The notes under the pieces: model-generated
The model's input: the letters and a program-made list of their open reading frames with translations, nothing else
What the model was told of the DNA's origin: nothing
Databases searched by the model: none
Part shown: positions 9,569 through 18,711 of the stretch, one piece after another
Position numbering within the stretch: the first letter of the stretch is position 1
How the letters are laid out: every line of letters starts with the position of its first letter
Source of the DNA: Desulfobulbaceae bacterium BRH_c16a
Lineage (GTDB): Bacteria > Desulfobacterota > Desulfobulbia > Desulfobulbales > Desulfocapsaceae
DNA: 64,000 nt
Direction of reading: 5' to 3'
NCBI GenBank assembly: GCA_000961725.1
Contig: LADS01000003.1
Coordinates: 1 to 64,000, forward strand
Translations under genes and position numbers: made by a program

Positions 9569-10576
9569 TCAATGGAGGAGTTGCAGGATATCCGCATAGA
9601 TTCCCCGCTCGGCTTGGGCACATTCGCGCAGGATCCCGGCCAGCTCACCGTAGCTGTCGCCGGCTTTTGCCCGGCCTTTACAGAGCCGCGCCCCGGATAC
9701 GGCGAACCGCCGCCAGGTATCGCCGACCAGGGTCATCCGCTCGGACAAAGAGCCAAGCGGAGCAATTCCGGTGAGTTCGGCCGCTTCCTGCAGAAATGCA
9801 GCATACATGAAGCGAAAGCCTCCCCCGCCGGTGCCGATCTCCTCCTGCATCCTGATAAGCTGACCGAGGTAAAGCAGAGCCTGTTCCTCGCCCAGTTTCT
9901 TTGGCCATTTCTCAAGCCGATCGGCAAGAAAGCCAATGCCTCGGGTGCCGAGAAACGGCACCGGGGTCCGCAGCATGGTCTTGCTTACCGCGGCCAGGCC
10001 CTGTCGGACCGCAGCCGCCATGTCGGGGCTGGTTGGCACCGACTCCAGATAATACATCGCTCCTTTCGGCGCGAGACTCCCCTGGGCAAACCTGGCCCGC
10101 TGCAGATCGTCCCTGCGGCAGCGCACTACATCTTCAAAGACCGGATCGCTGATCAGGTATTCATCTTTATCGCGGCCGATGACCACCAGGTTGTGCATGT
10201 TGAAGTGGAAGCGGAAGGCCGGCGGGAAATAAGGCAGCCAATAGGCTCCGGTCTGACAGCCGACGGGAATGCCCTGGTCCAGTTTTTCGTCAAGGGCCGC
10301 CATGGCTTTGGCCTGCGAGCGGAATTTCTGTCGTCCCACCGTTACGCCAAGCCGCTTGGTCACTTTGCCGAAGATACTGCCGACACTGCACCGGAAGGTG
10401 GTGAGCGGCAGTTTGTTTATCTTGATAAACGGCAGATAGCCGAAAAAAAGTCCCTCACCGATCCCGAAGGCAAGCGCTTCGGAACAGGCAATATTATGAA
10501 AAAGGAGAAGATTCGAGGTTACCCCGCTTTCACAATGGGCCGACTGCCGGTGGGGAAAAGGGATGAGAGCGTCCAT
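9569..10576 (-). CDS. BtrH N-terminal domain-like protein (acyl-ACP:acceptor acyltransferase-like)
   Basis: MDALIPFPHRQSAHCESGVTSNLLLFHN...MHNLVVIGRDKDEYLISDPVF..., matching the BtrH_N pattern with candidate Cys/His/Asp residues. TGATG overlap with the upstream gene. Confidence 0.75.
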   Translation of the reverse strand: MDALIPFPHRQSAHCESGVTSNLLLFHNIACSEALAFGIGEGLFFGYLPFIKINKLPLTTFRCSVGSIFGKVTKRLGVTVGRQKFRSQAKAMAALDEKLDQGIPVGCQTGAYWLPYFPPAFRFHFNMHNLVVIGRDKDEYLISDPVFEDVVRCRRDDLQRARFAQGSLAPKGAMYYLESVPTSPDMAAAVRQGLAAVSKTMLRTPVPFLGTRGIGFLADRLEKWPKKLGEEQALLYLGQLIRMQEEIGTGGGGFRFMYAAFLQEAAELTGIAPLGSLSERMTLVGDTWRRFAVSGARLCKGRAKAGDSYGELAGILRECAQAERGIYADILQLLH

Positions 10577-11004
10577 CAGCGATGCCGGAGCGATTCCGGG
10601 GAAAAGGCTTCCGGTACGGTTTGCAACTCGGCGATGGAGACTCCGAAGACCATGGCATATTTCTGCAGGATACGCTCGGGCAGCCGCCGAAAAACCGCAG
10701 GCTTGCGATGCCGTATAACCCTCCACCTTGCCATGTTGACGTAGCTGGCCAACAGGCCGATATCCATCTGATGTCTCGCCTGATGATAGGCGATAGGGCT
10801 CAGTTCGCCGTTTTTCACCGACCGGTACGCTCTTTCCGTCTCCACAGCGATCAGTGCCCAGGCCTGGTCGTTGACGACGTTTTTGGCCTCCCAGCCAAGG
10901 CTCGGCGACAAGGTGTACTTGCCGTTACTGTTCACGGCATAGCACACCTCGTGACCATAATCACCGATCATGCCTTTATCCTGGGGAACTTCCTCTACTT
11001 TCAT
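10576..11004 (-). CDS. conserved-looking 142-aa protein, first gene of the BtrH-like cluster
   Basis: MKVEEVPQDKGMIGDYGHEVCYAVNSNGKYTLSPSLGWEAKNVVNDQAWALI...; overlaps the BtrH-like start by one nt (TGATG), indicating translational coupling. Confidence 0.7.
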   Translation of the reverse strand: MKVEEVPQDKGMIGDYGHEVCYAVNSNGKYTLSPSLGWEAKNVVNDQAWALIAVETERAYRSVKNGELSPIAYHQARHQMDIGLLASYVNMARWRVIRHRKPAVFRRLPERILQKYAMVFGVSIAELQTVPEAFSPESLRHR

Positions 11005-11220
11005 GTTTTGCCGCTTTTCAACACCCGGTTTATGACACAGGTGAAATATAATTATACTTATCTCGTCTGAAATTCGCCGATATTGACTCCTGCACAGGCG
11101 GCATGACCGAAGAATTCGGTGAGAAAACTAGCAGCAAGGTTCCCGAGTGTCAATTTTTTAATGGTCATGGCCTAAAAAGACCATCGATATCGATTTCTCC
11201 CATAAATCCCTTCAGGAAAA

Positions 11221-11955
11221 TCATGACCGTCCGGGCCCGGCCTCCTCCACAGACATGGCAATTTCCCGCTGCATCTGTTCAATCACCGCTATCGGATCCA
11301 GGGCTCTGGTGATCGGACGGCCGACAACCACGTGAGTGGCCCCGTTTTTCAGTGCCATCCCGGCTGTCACGATGCGCTGCTGATCGTCGCCGCTGTCTGT
11401 GATATTTGCTCCGGGCCGGATACCGGGTGTAACGATCAACAGTTTCTCGCCCAGCTCCCGCCGTATTTTTTCAGCCTCCAGACCGGAAGAGACCACTCCG
11501 TCGCAGCCCAGCTCGAGCGCCCTTTTTGCCCGGAAAGAGACAAGATCGGCAACCGAACCGGTCATCCCCATGGCCCGCATGTCCTCTTCGCCAAAACTGG
11601 TCAACACGGTGACGGCAAGGAGCTGCAGATCGCCCCGTGCGGAGACCGCCGCCCGAATAATGGGATCGTTGCCATGGATGGTGGCAAACGTCACGCCCCG
11701 GTCATTTACCTGTTGCACCGCCAGTTTGACGGTTTCGGGGATATCGAAAAATTTCAGGTCGAGCATGACCTTGTGACCGCGATCGACTATCCAGTCGACC
11801 GTGTCGAACCAGCTGCCCATGAACAGCTGCAAGCCCACCTTATAAAAAGTGCAGTGGGACTCGCACTTTTTTACCAGAGCTTTGGCCTCTTCCGGACTGC
11901 TCACATCGAGGGCAACGATTATCCGCTCCTGCAACGGTATTTTTTTATAGCTCAT
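11221..11955 (-). CDS. pyrF: orotidine 5'-phosphate decarboxylase
   Basis: IIVALDVSSPEEAKALVKKC...KVMLDLKFFDIPETV...VTPGIRP, OMPDC signature. Confidence 0.95.
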   Translation of the reverse strand: MSYKKIPLQERIIVALDVSSPEEAKALVKKCESHCTFYKVGLQLFMGSWFDTVDWIVDRGHKVMLDLKFFDIPETVKLAVQQVNDRGVTFATIHGNDPIIRAAVSARGDLQLLAVTVLTSFGEEDMRAMGMTGSVADLVSFRAKRALELGCDGVVSSGLEAEKIRRELGEKLLIVTPGIRPGANITDSGDDQQRIVTAGMALKNGATHVVVGRPITRALDPIAVIEQMQREIAMSVEEAGPGRS

Positions 11956-12210
11956 TTTTCTTCCTGTATTTTGATTCGCCGATGGCGATTTTTCTGGTCG
12001 AACAATCGCTTCCTTTTACCTGCTTCGGTCGTCTTTGGCAAGTTCATCAAAGATCACTCAAACAACCCTTATACCGGCTTCCTTTACAATTATATTTATG
12101 CATACTATAATTGATTCATAAAGAGTAAAATTGTCTTACGCTTTCTTGTCAGCTACTTGCAACGGCTCCGACGCCAAGGGTCAACCAGGATAAAAAGAAA
12201 GGAGATGCCC

Positions 12211-12495
12211 ATGACTGTAAAAATATTTATTAAAAGAAAAGTTACTCCGGCAAACGTACTCGACCTGACCGTCCTGCTGAAAAAACTTCGCAGTCTTACT
12301 CTCAACCAATCCGGCTACATATATGGTGAAACCTTGAAACGAGTCGACAAAAACGACGAATGCATGGTAATCAGCACATGGCGGTCGATCGATGACTGGA
12401 ATGCATGGCTGAACAATGATGAACGTATTGCCATCCAGAGTGAAATAGATCGGCTCCTTGGCCAAAAAACCGAATACGCAGTCTATGAAGTGTAG
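12211..12495 (+). CDS. antibiotic biosynthesis monooxygenase-like (ABM fold) protein
   Basis: TVKIFIKRKVTPANVLDLTVLLKKLRSLTLNQSGYIYGETL...MVISTWRSIDDWNAWLNNDER; AAAGGAG upstream. Confidence 0.75.
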   Translation: MTVKIFIKRKVTPANVLDLTVLLKKLRSLTLNQSGYIYGETLKRVDKNDECMVISTWRSIDDWNAWLNNDERIAIQSEIDRLLGQKTEYAVYEV

Positions 12496-12615
12496 CCTGC
12501 GATGCCCTGAAGCGCTCATCTCTCATTGTTTGAATGACTGCTCCAGGGGCGTTTCCAACACTTCTCCAGCCGAGTTGTTTTTTATCTGCGACTACAGTAT
12601 AATCCCGCCAAATTC

Positions 12616-12658
12616 ACTGTACCACACTCCTTCCCTGTGGTACAGTTGGTTGTTTTTT
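12616..12658 (+). terminator. intrinsic terminator
   Basis: ACTGTACCAC-loop-GTGGTACAGT perfect 10-bp stem followed by TTGGTTGTTTTTT. Confidence 0.8.
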
Positions 12659-12850
12659 CCCTTTTAAAACCGCTTTTTTTATCTTGAGGCTTTTTGCGTC
12701 AGGTTGAAATAATCACGATTTATCAGAAAGATTGTGCTTTCCTATTTACTTTACTGTTTTGATTCAACCACCCGCTTGGTGTAGGATGCAGTCCTTTGTT
12801 TTTTACCATACCAATCCACAATTCAACAGAGCCGAGGCAAAGACAAAAAA

Positions 12851-13129
12851 ATGATATTTGAAGGTGTTAAGCTCATGGTCGTCGGCATGACAACCGTCAT
12901 GCTTTTTCTTGTTCTCATGATTTTATTCATTAACGTCGTTGCCTTTCTGACGCGGAATGCTGCTTCCCGCGAGGTCGAAGCTATCAAAAACGAGAGGGAG
13001 CTCCAGGCACAGAACAGAAAGAAAGCCAAGGAAGCCAAAGAAACGGTTGTCGGGGATGCCGATGAAGATATCGCGGTAATCGCCGCTGCCGTTGCAGCGT
13101 ATGAGACTGAATGTTTTGCCCGAGCATAG
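12851..13129 (+). CDS. oxaloacetate decarboxylase gamma chain (OadG family)
   Basis: Short protein with one N-terminal TM (GVKLMVVGMTTVMLFLVLMILFINVVAFL) and a charged tail, immediately upstream of the OadA/OadB genes. Confidence 0.75.
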   Translation: MIFEGVKLMVVGMTTVMLFLVLMILFINVVAFLTRNAASREVEAIKNERELQAQNRKKAKEAKETVVGDADEDIAVIAAAVAAYETECFARA

Positions 13130-13310
13130 CTCACCTGCAGGTAAATTTTTTTCTTTAGGTCATTTTTATAACAATCGGATCCGAACCCGCGAGAGGAGAA
13201 GATTCCTGATTGCAGCCTTAACTTTTTAATATTTCACGATATCATTTAGAATGAAATAAAATTCAGGCCAAGCTGTAAGAACCCAATAACACAATACGAG
13301 GAGAAGAGCG

Positions 13311-15113
13311 GTGAGTAAAAAAGTTATTCAGTTCATGGACACGTCCTTTCGCGACGGTTTTCAGTCTGTATTTGGTGCAAGGGTATTTACCGATGACTTT
13401 ATGCCCGCCGTCAAGGCTTCCGTAGATGCGGGAATTACCAATATTGAAGCGGGCGGTGGTGCACGTTTTCAAAGTCTCTTCTTCTACTGCGGCGAATCCG
13501 CCTTTGACATGATGGACCGTTTCCGCAAGGAAGTGGGACCGAGCGTCGCCCTCCAGACCCTTGCCCGAGGCATCAACGTCGTTGCCCTGAGCCAGTGTCC
13601 CCGCGATATAATCGATCTGCATGCCAAGATGTTCAAGAAACACGGCATGACCACCATCCGGAACTTCGACGCCCTCAATGACGTCCGCAATCTCGAGTAT
13701 TCCGGTGAACGCATCGCCCACCACGGACTCAACCATCAGATCGTCATTTCGATGATGGAACTGCCTCCCGGCTGCAGCGGTGCCCATGATCCTGAATTCT
13801 ATATGAACCGGCTGAAGCAGATCCTCGATGCCAAAATTCCATTCCACTCCATCTGCTTTAAAGATGCTTCGGGTACCTCCAATCCGAGAAAAGTTTATGA
13901 AACCCTGAAGGCGGCGAGAAAGATCGTTTCCGACGATACCATCCTGTGGTTCCATACCCACGACACCGCAGGCCTGGGCATTTCCCAGAACATGGCAGCG
14001 GTCGAAGGCGGCGCCGACGGTATCGACCTTGCAAAATCACCGGTCAGCGGCGGTACCTGCCAGCCGGACATTCTCTCCATGATGCACGCGATGAAGGGTA
14101 CCGAATACACTCTGAATCTCGATTACGAAAAAATCATCCTGGCGATGAATGCGTTCGAAGAAGCCATGAAAGACTACTTCTTTCCGCCGGAAGCCAAAAT
14201 GGTCTCGCCGCTGGTCACCCTGTCGCCGATGCCCGGCGGCGCGCTCACCGCCAACACCATGATGATGCGCGACACCGGCACCCTCCATCTCTATCCACAG
14301 GTTATCAAGGAGATGTCCGAGGTTGTTGCGCGCGGCGGTTTCGGCACCTCGGTCACCCCGGTTTCCCAGTTTTACTTCCAGCAGGCCTACCTCAACGCCA
14401 CCCAGGGCAAATGGAAGAAGATCAATCCGCAGTACGGCAATATGGTACTCGGTTACTTCGGCCGCACCCCGGTTCCACCCGATCCGGAAATCGTCAAGAT
14501 CGCTTCCGAGCAACTCGGCAAACCGGTCTTCACCGACGATCCTCTCGATATTCTCGAGCCGGGAATCCCCAAGGCCACCAAAATACTTGAAGAAAACAAA
14601 TTGCCGGTCAACGATGAAAACATCTTCATCATCGCCAGCTGCGAGCAGAAAGGCCTCGACTACCTCCTCGGCAAAGCAGTCACCAATGTTCGAAAGATCA
14701 CCGATGCACCTGCCCCCGACAAGAAAGCTGCAGGCAAAAAGGCCGCTCCGGCCCCTGCTGCCGCTCCTGTCGCCATCGGCCCGCGCAATTACACGATCAC
14801 TGTCAATAATCGCCCCTACAATGTCTCCGTTTCCGAAGCAGGCGGCATCCAGGCAGCACCCGTTGCAGCACCGACCGCACCCGCTGCACCGGCTGTTGCG
14901 GGCACCGATGTTGAAGCCCCTACTCCCGGCAATATCGTGAAAATCCTGGTTGAAGTCGGCACTCTTGTTGCCAAGGATCAGCCTCTTGTGGTTATGGAGG
15001 CGATGAAGATGGAATCCGAGGTGAAATCACCCTGTGCAGGCAAGATCCTGGCGATTCATGTGTCTTCCGGTGATACTGTCCAGTCCTCCGACCTGCTTTT
15101 CACCATCGGCTGA
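13311..15113 (+). CDS. oxaloacetate decarboxylase/pyruvate carboxylase subunit B-type alpha subunit with C-terminal biotinyl domain
   Basis: MDTSFRDGFQSVFGAR (carboxyltransferase) ... Ala/Pro linker ... VVMEAMKMESEVKSP biotin attachment site. Confidence 0.9.
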   Translation: MSKKVIQFMDTSFRDGFQSVFGARVFTDDFMPAVKASVDAGITNIEAGGGARFQSLFFYCGESAFDMMDRFRKEVGPSVALQTLARGINVVALSQCPRDIIDLHAKMFKKHGMTTIRNFDALNDVRNLEYSGERIAHHGLNHQIVISMMELPPGCSGAHDPEFYMNRLKQILDAKIPFHSICFKDASGTSNPRKVYETLKAARKIVSDDTILWFHTHDTAGLGISQNMAAVEGGADGIDLAKSPVSGGTCQPDILSMMHAMKGTEYTLNLDYEKIILAMNAFEEAMKDYFFPPEAKMVSPLVTLSPMPGGALTANTMMMRDTGTLHLYPQVIKEMSEVVARGGFGTSVTPVSQFYFQQAYLNATQGKWKKINPQYGNMVLGYFGRTPVPPDPEIVKIASEQLGKPVFTDDPLDILEPGIPKATKILEENKLPVNDENIFIIASCEQKGLDYLLGKAVTNVRKITDAPAPDKKAAGKKAAPAPAAAPVAIGPRNYTITVNNRPYNVSVSEAGGIQAAPVAAPTAPAAPAVAGTDVEAPTPGNIVKILVEVGTLVAKDQPLVVMEAMKMESEVKSPCAGKILAIHVSSGDTVQSSDLLFTIG

Positions 15114-15130
15114 CAGGATGTAAGTTTTCC

Positions 15131-15155
15131 GTTTCCCGGTCTTTGACCGGGAAAC
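15131..15155 (+). terminator. hairpin followed by T/C-rich tract between the OadA and OadB genes
   Basis: GTTTCCCGGTC-TTT-GACCGGGAAAC, perfect 11-bp stem, then TTTTCTTCTTT. Confidence 0.65.
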
Positions 15156-15186
15156 TTTTCTTCTTTGCTCTTACCGGGTAAGTATT

Positions 15187-16701
15187 ATGAAAATCAAAAT
15201 TTTCATGCTTTTCCTGCTGGCATGGCTATGTACCTGGTCCTTCACGGCTCTCGCTGAAGACGGTACGATAGAAATAGTCTCGCCGGCAGACGCGAAAATC
15301 GTACGGGTTCTCGCCCACCTCAATGGCTTTGTCTACAGCGGCGACGAAATCGCAACCCTGAAGAAAGAGAACGGTACCATAATCGTTCTCAAAGCTGGTT
15401 CGGCCGGGAAAATCACCAGCATAGAGGCGATTCCCTACCAGAAGGTTCATAAAGGCGAACTGCTCGGGACCATTGCCGTAACCCAGGTCGTCGCCGACCA
15501 ACCGACTGTTGTCTCCGGCAAAAAACTGCCGCCTATCTCCGAACTCCTTGTCGATCTTGCAAAAACGACGGGTTTTTATGGTATCTACAAAGGACAGACA
15601 ACGCAGGACTGGACGGTCGGTATCGGCCGGGTGTTGATGATCACGGTCGGCCTCGTCCTTCTCATCCTCGGAATCTTCAAAGGTTTCGAGCCGCTTCTTC
15701 TGGTTCCCATCGGTTTTGGCGCCATCCTCTCCAACATCCCGATGGCAGGAATTGCCGAACCGGGAGGGATTCTCACCTACATCTATGATATTGGCATCGG
15801 GACCGGGGTCTTCCCGCTCCTTATCTTCATGGGTGTCGGAGCCTTGACCGATTTTGGCCCGATGCTTGCCAATCCGAAGACCATTTTGCTTGGCGGCGCC
15901 GCTCAGTTGGGCATTTTCGTCACCCTTCTTGGCGCACTCCTTCTTTCCGATCTCGTGCCAGGCATCAATTTTTCCCTGCGTGATGCAGCCTCCATCGGGA
16001 TTATCGGCGGTGCCGACGGCCCGACGGCGATCTTCCTGTCCAGCCAGCTCTCTCCCCGGCTGCTTGGTTCGATAGCCATCGCCGCCTACTCCTACATGGC
16101 CTTGGTACCGCTGATCCAGCCGCCGATCATGAGGTGGCTGACCACGGAAGAAGAAAGAAAAATCAAGATGGTCCAACTGCGGCATGTCTCCAAACTCGAA
16201 AAAATCATCCTTCCCGTGATGGTGCTTGGCATCTGTGCGGTTCTGCTGCCATCCGCCGCACCGCTGATCGGCATGTTCATGTTCGGAAATCTGGCAAAGG
16301 AGTGCGGGGTAGTCGACCGGCTTTCCGACACCATCAAGAACTCTCTGATGTATACTGTTATTGTATTTTTAGGTCTTGCCGTCGGCAGCAAGTTGTCCGC
16401 CGACAAATTTCTTAATCTCGAGACCCTGGGCATCCTTTGCCTGGGCATGATCGCTTTCGGCATCGGTACCGCCGGCGGTCTGCTGATGGCCAAACTGATG
16501 AATAAGCTCTCGAAAACCCAGATCAATCCGCTGATCGGCGCAGCCGGAGTTTCCGCGGTACCGATGGCCGCCCGGGTAGTCAACAAGGTCGGCCTGGAAG
16601 CCAATCCGCAAAATCATCTGATCATGCATGCCATGGGACCGAACGTTGCCGGAGTTATCGGCTCGGCCGTGGCTGCCGGTGTTCTTCTGGCGCTGCTGTA
16701 G
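15187..16701 (+). CDS. sodium ion-translocating decarboxylase beta subunit (OadB) with extra N-terminal signal peptide and lipoyl-like barrel
   Basis: OadB core: [15 protein letters not shown]...[23 protein letters not shown]...[13 protein letters not shown]. Preceded by [60 protein letters not shown]... Confidence 0.9.
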   Translation: MKIKIFMLFLLAWLCTWSFTALAEDGTIEIVSPADAKIVRVLAHLNGFVYSGDEIATLKKENGTIIVLKAGSAGKITSIEAIPYQKVHKGELLGTIAVTQVVADQPTVVSGKKLPPISELLVDLAKTTGFYGIYKGQTTQDWTVGIGRVLMITVGLVLLILGIFKGFEPLLLVPIGFGAILSNIPMAGIAEPGGILTYIYDIGIGTGVFPLLIFMGVGALTDFGPMLANPKTILLGGAAQLGIFVTLLGALLLSDLVPGINFSLRDAASIGIIGGADGPTAIFLSSQLSPRLLGSIAIAAYSYMALVPLIQPPIMRWLTTEEERKIKMVQLRHVSKLEKIILPVMVLGICAVLLPSAAPLIGMFMFGNLAKECGVVDRLSDTIKNSLMYTVIVFLGLAVGSKLSADKFLNLETLGILCLGMIAFGIGTAGGLLMAKLMNKLSKTQINPLIGAAGVSAVPMAARVVNKVGLEANPQNHLIMHAMGPNVAGVIGSAVAAGVLLALL

Positions 16702-16720
16702 AATACACTTTATCCGCAAC

Positions 16721-16759
16721 AAAAAAGGGGTTGTCCAAGTATGGATAACCCCTTTTTTT
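16721..16759. terminator. bidirectional intrinsic terminator between convergent genes
   Basis: AAAAAAGGGGTTGTCC-AAGTAT-GGATAACCCCTTTTTTT. Confidence 0.88.
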
Positions 16760-16781
16760 ATTATATCTGCCGTTGCCTGGA

Positions 16782-17618
16782 TCAGCGCACCCGATTGACC
16801 TGCGGCTTGCCCCGATTTATCGTGCGCTCGTATTGAATTGCCGGGTAACCGAACCCCATGGCATAGCCTATCCGGTGGTTCTCGGGAATCCCCAGCCTCT
16901 GTTGCAGGGAAGGTACCAGATCGGTAATGGTCAGGGTCGCCAGACCGTTCCAGATGGTTCCCACGCCACAGCTCCGGGCATACAGCTCAAATGTCGTCAG
17001 GCCAATGAGACAGTCCTGCAGGGGCGAGGCGCTCTCCTCCAGCGCGGAAACAATGAGCAGATGGGGTGCTCCGCGAAAAAGGATATCCCTGCCGGAGCTC
17101 TTCCATGCCTCAATGATGTCGATAAACATCTCCATCCCTTCCGGCAGCAGGTTCTCGGCAATCAGTTTCTCGAGACCGGCAAAAGCCTCTGTCCGCAATG
17201 CATCGACCAGCGCCTTGTCATCGACCACGGTATAGAGCAGTTGCCGGTCGTTATGGCCGCTCGGAGCATGCCAGGCAACTTCGAGCATCTTGTCGATAAG
17301 CTCGGGATCTATATTCTTATCCTGATATTTACGCACCGACCTGCGGCCTTTTATCAGCAGCTCCACCTGCTCGGGATCAGGCATTTTGCCCGGCAATTCC
17401 AGGCCATCCTGCGGCCCGTGTCCGAGAATCGAGACCGATCCTTCACTGCAGATGGCTACACAGTGCAGACAGCCGATACAGTATCCTTCCTTATCCCCGT
17501 CAATCCCCGGGATACCCTTGTTCATATCGATAATCATTGCCGGACAGTCACTGGCACATTGTCCGCAACCGATGCAGGTTTCCACATCAACCACAAATCT
17601 GAGCATACGCTCCTCCAC
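16782..17618 (-). CDS. nitroreductase with N-terminal 2[4Fe-4S] ferredoxin domain
   Basis: CIGCGQCASDCPAMIID...CIGCLHCVAICSEGSVS then nitroreductase RRSVRKYQDKNIDPELIDKMLEVAWHAPSGHN. Confidence 0.9.
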   Translation of the reverse strand: MEERMLRFVVDVETCIGCGQCASDCPAMIIDMNKGIPGIDGDKEGYCIGCLHCVAICSEGSVSILGHGPQDGLELPGKMPDPEQVELLIKGRRSVRKYQDKNIDPELIDKMLEVAWHAPSGHNDRQLLYTVVDDKALVDALRTEAFAGLEKLIAENLLPEGMEMFIDIIEAWKSSGRDILFRGAPHLLIVSALEESASPLQDCLIGLTTFELYARSCGVGTIWNGLATLTITDLVPSLQQRLGIPENHRIGYAMGFGYPAIQYERTINRGKPQVNRVR

Positions 17619-17619
17619 A

Positions 17620-18432
17620 TTATCCTACTGTTTTTTTGACAATTTCCCGGTCAAAATAGTTGACTTCCATCCCGGCATCGACGACCAGGGTCTGACAGTT
17701 GATGCCGGATGCCCGGGCGGAAAGCAGGAATACTGCCGTATCTGCCGCCTCCTGAGTAGTAAGGGCCTTCTTTCTGAGCGTTGCCTTTTCGGCAAAGAGA
17801 TAGCTGTCGACATATCCGGGGATGCCGGCGGAAGCCGAGGTTTTCAAAAGTCCGGGGGCCACGGCGTTGAACCGCACCCGGGAAAATTCGGAAAAGCTCT
17901 TGGCGAGAAAGCAGAGCGACGAATCGAGGGCAGCCTTGATCGGCGCCATATAGCCATAGTTTTCGGCCGCCATCCGCGTAGTCGAAATGGAGATGGTCAC
18001 GACCGAACCGTCCTCGGCAAGCAGCTCCTTGAAATGGTTGGCAATGCTGATAAGGGAAAAGCAGGAGACATTGACCGCCTGGAGAAAATCGTCCTTTCTG
18101 GTGGCATGAAAGGGTTTCATCCCGTCGGTGTAGTTGGCAAAGGCAATCGAATGGACAATGCCGTCAATCCGGTTACCCCGGTCGGCGCCGATTGCCCGGG
18201 CAATCTGATCGCGCACCCGAATGATATTTTTTTCCTCTTCCACATCACAGAGAAAGACAGGCGAATCGGGAAAGAGCTTTCGAACGTTTTTCTCCCGCTC
18301 GGCCGAGCGCACCACATGAATAACCTCCGCCCCTTCTTCGGCAAGACCCCGGCCGATTGCACAGGCAACGGACTTTTTGTTGGCCAGACCGAAAACGACA
18401 AACCTTTTATTGCCAATCCCAAGAAAACTCAT
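17620..18432 (-). CDS. enoyl-ACP reductase (FabI-like SDR)
   Basis: [23 protein letters not shown] ... VHSIAFAN ... [16 protein letters not shown] (Yx6K) ... [15 protein letters not shown]. Confidence 0.82.
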   Translation of the reverse strand: MSFLGIGNKRFVVFGLANKKSVACAIGRGLAEEGAEVIHVVRSAEREKNVRKLFPDSPVFLCDVEEEKNIIRVRDQIARAIGADRGNRIDGIVHSIAFANYTDGMKPFHATRKDDFLQAVNVSCFSLISIANHFKELLAEDGSVVTISISTTRMAAENYGYMAPIKAALDSSLCFLAKSFSEFSRVRFNAVAPGLLKTSASAGIPGYVDSYLFAEKATLRKKALTTQEAADTAVFLLSARASGINCQTLVVDAGMEVNYFDREIVKKTVG

Positions 18433-18711
18433 AACCCTTTACATTCAATGAATAGAAACGGTCCCGCCGTGTGGCGGCAAGAATACTCTCACCCATCACT
18501 CCGACCCTCCTCGCCCTTGTCCACAGCATCAGTCGATACCATACACCAGTCCCAGGGAAAACAACAGCCTATAGCGCAGGGAAAGCACGGGAAAAGCCCG
18601 CCCGTTGCCATGAGAAGAACATTGAGTACAGCGCCTTTTTACGGTATATGGTTAAGAGTCAATAAGGTCCTCCCTTCATCATTGAAAACAGCAGAGTTCG
18701 GCATTACAACC

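Noticed and set aside
9572-10744. 390-aa plus-strand ORF
   Set aside because: Antisense to the BtrH-like gene, which fits the operon and has family motifs.
17386-18711. 5' extension of the hydantoinase ORF (991 aa in track)
   Set aside because: The extension is antisense to nitroreductase and FabI-like genes; the family N-terminus MQRYIIGIDTGGT starts at 18712.
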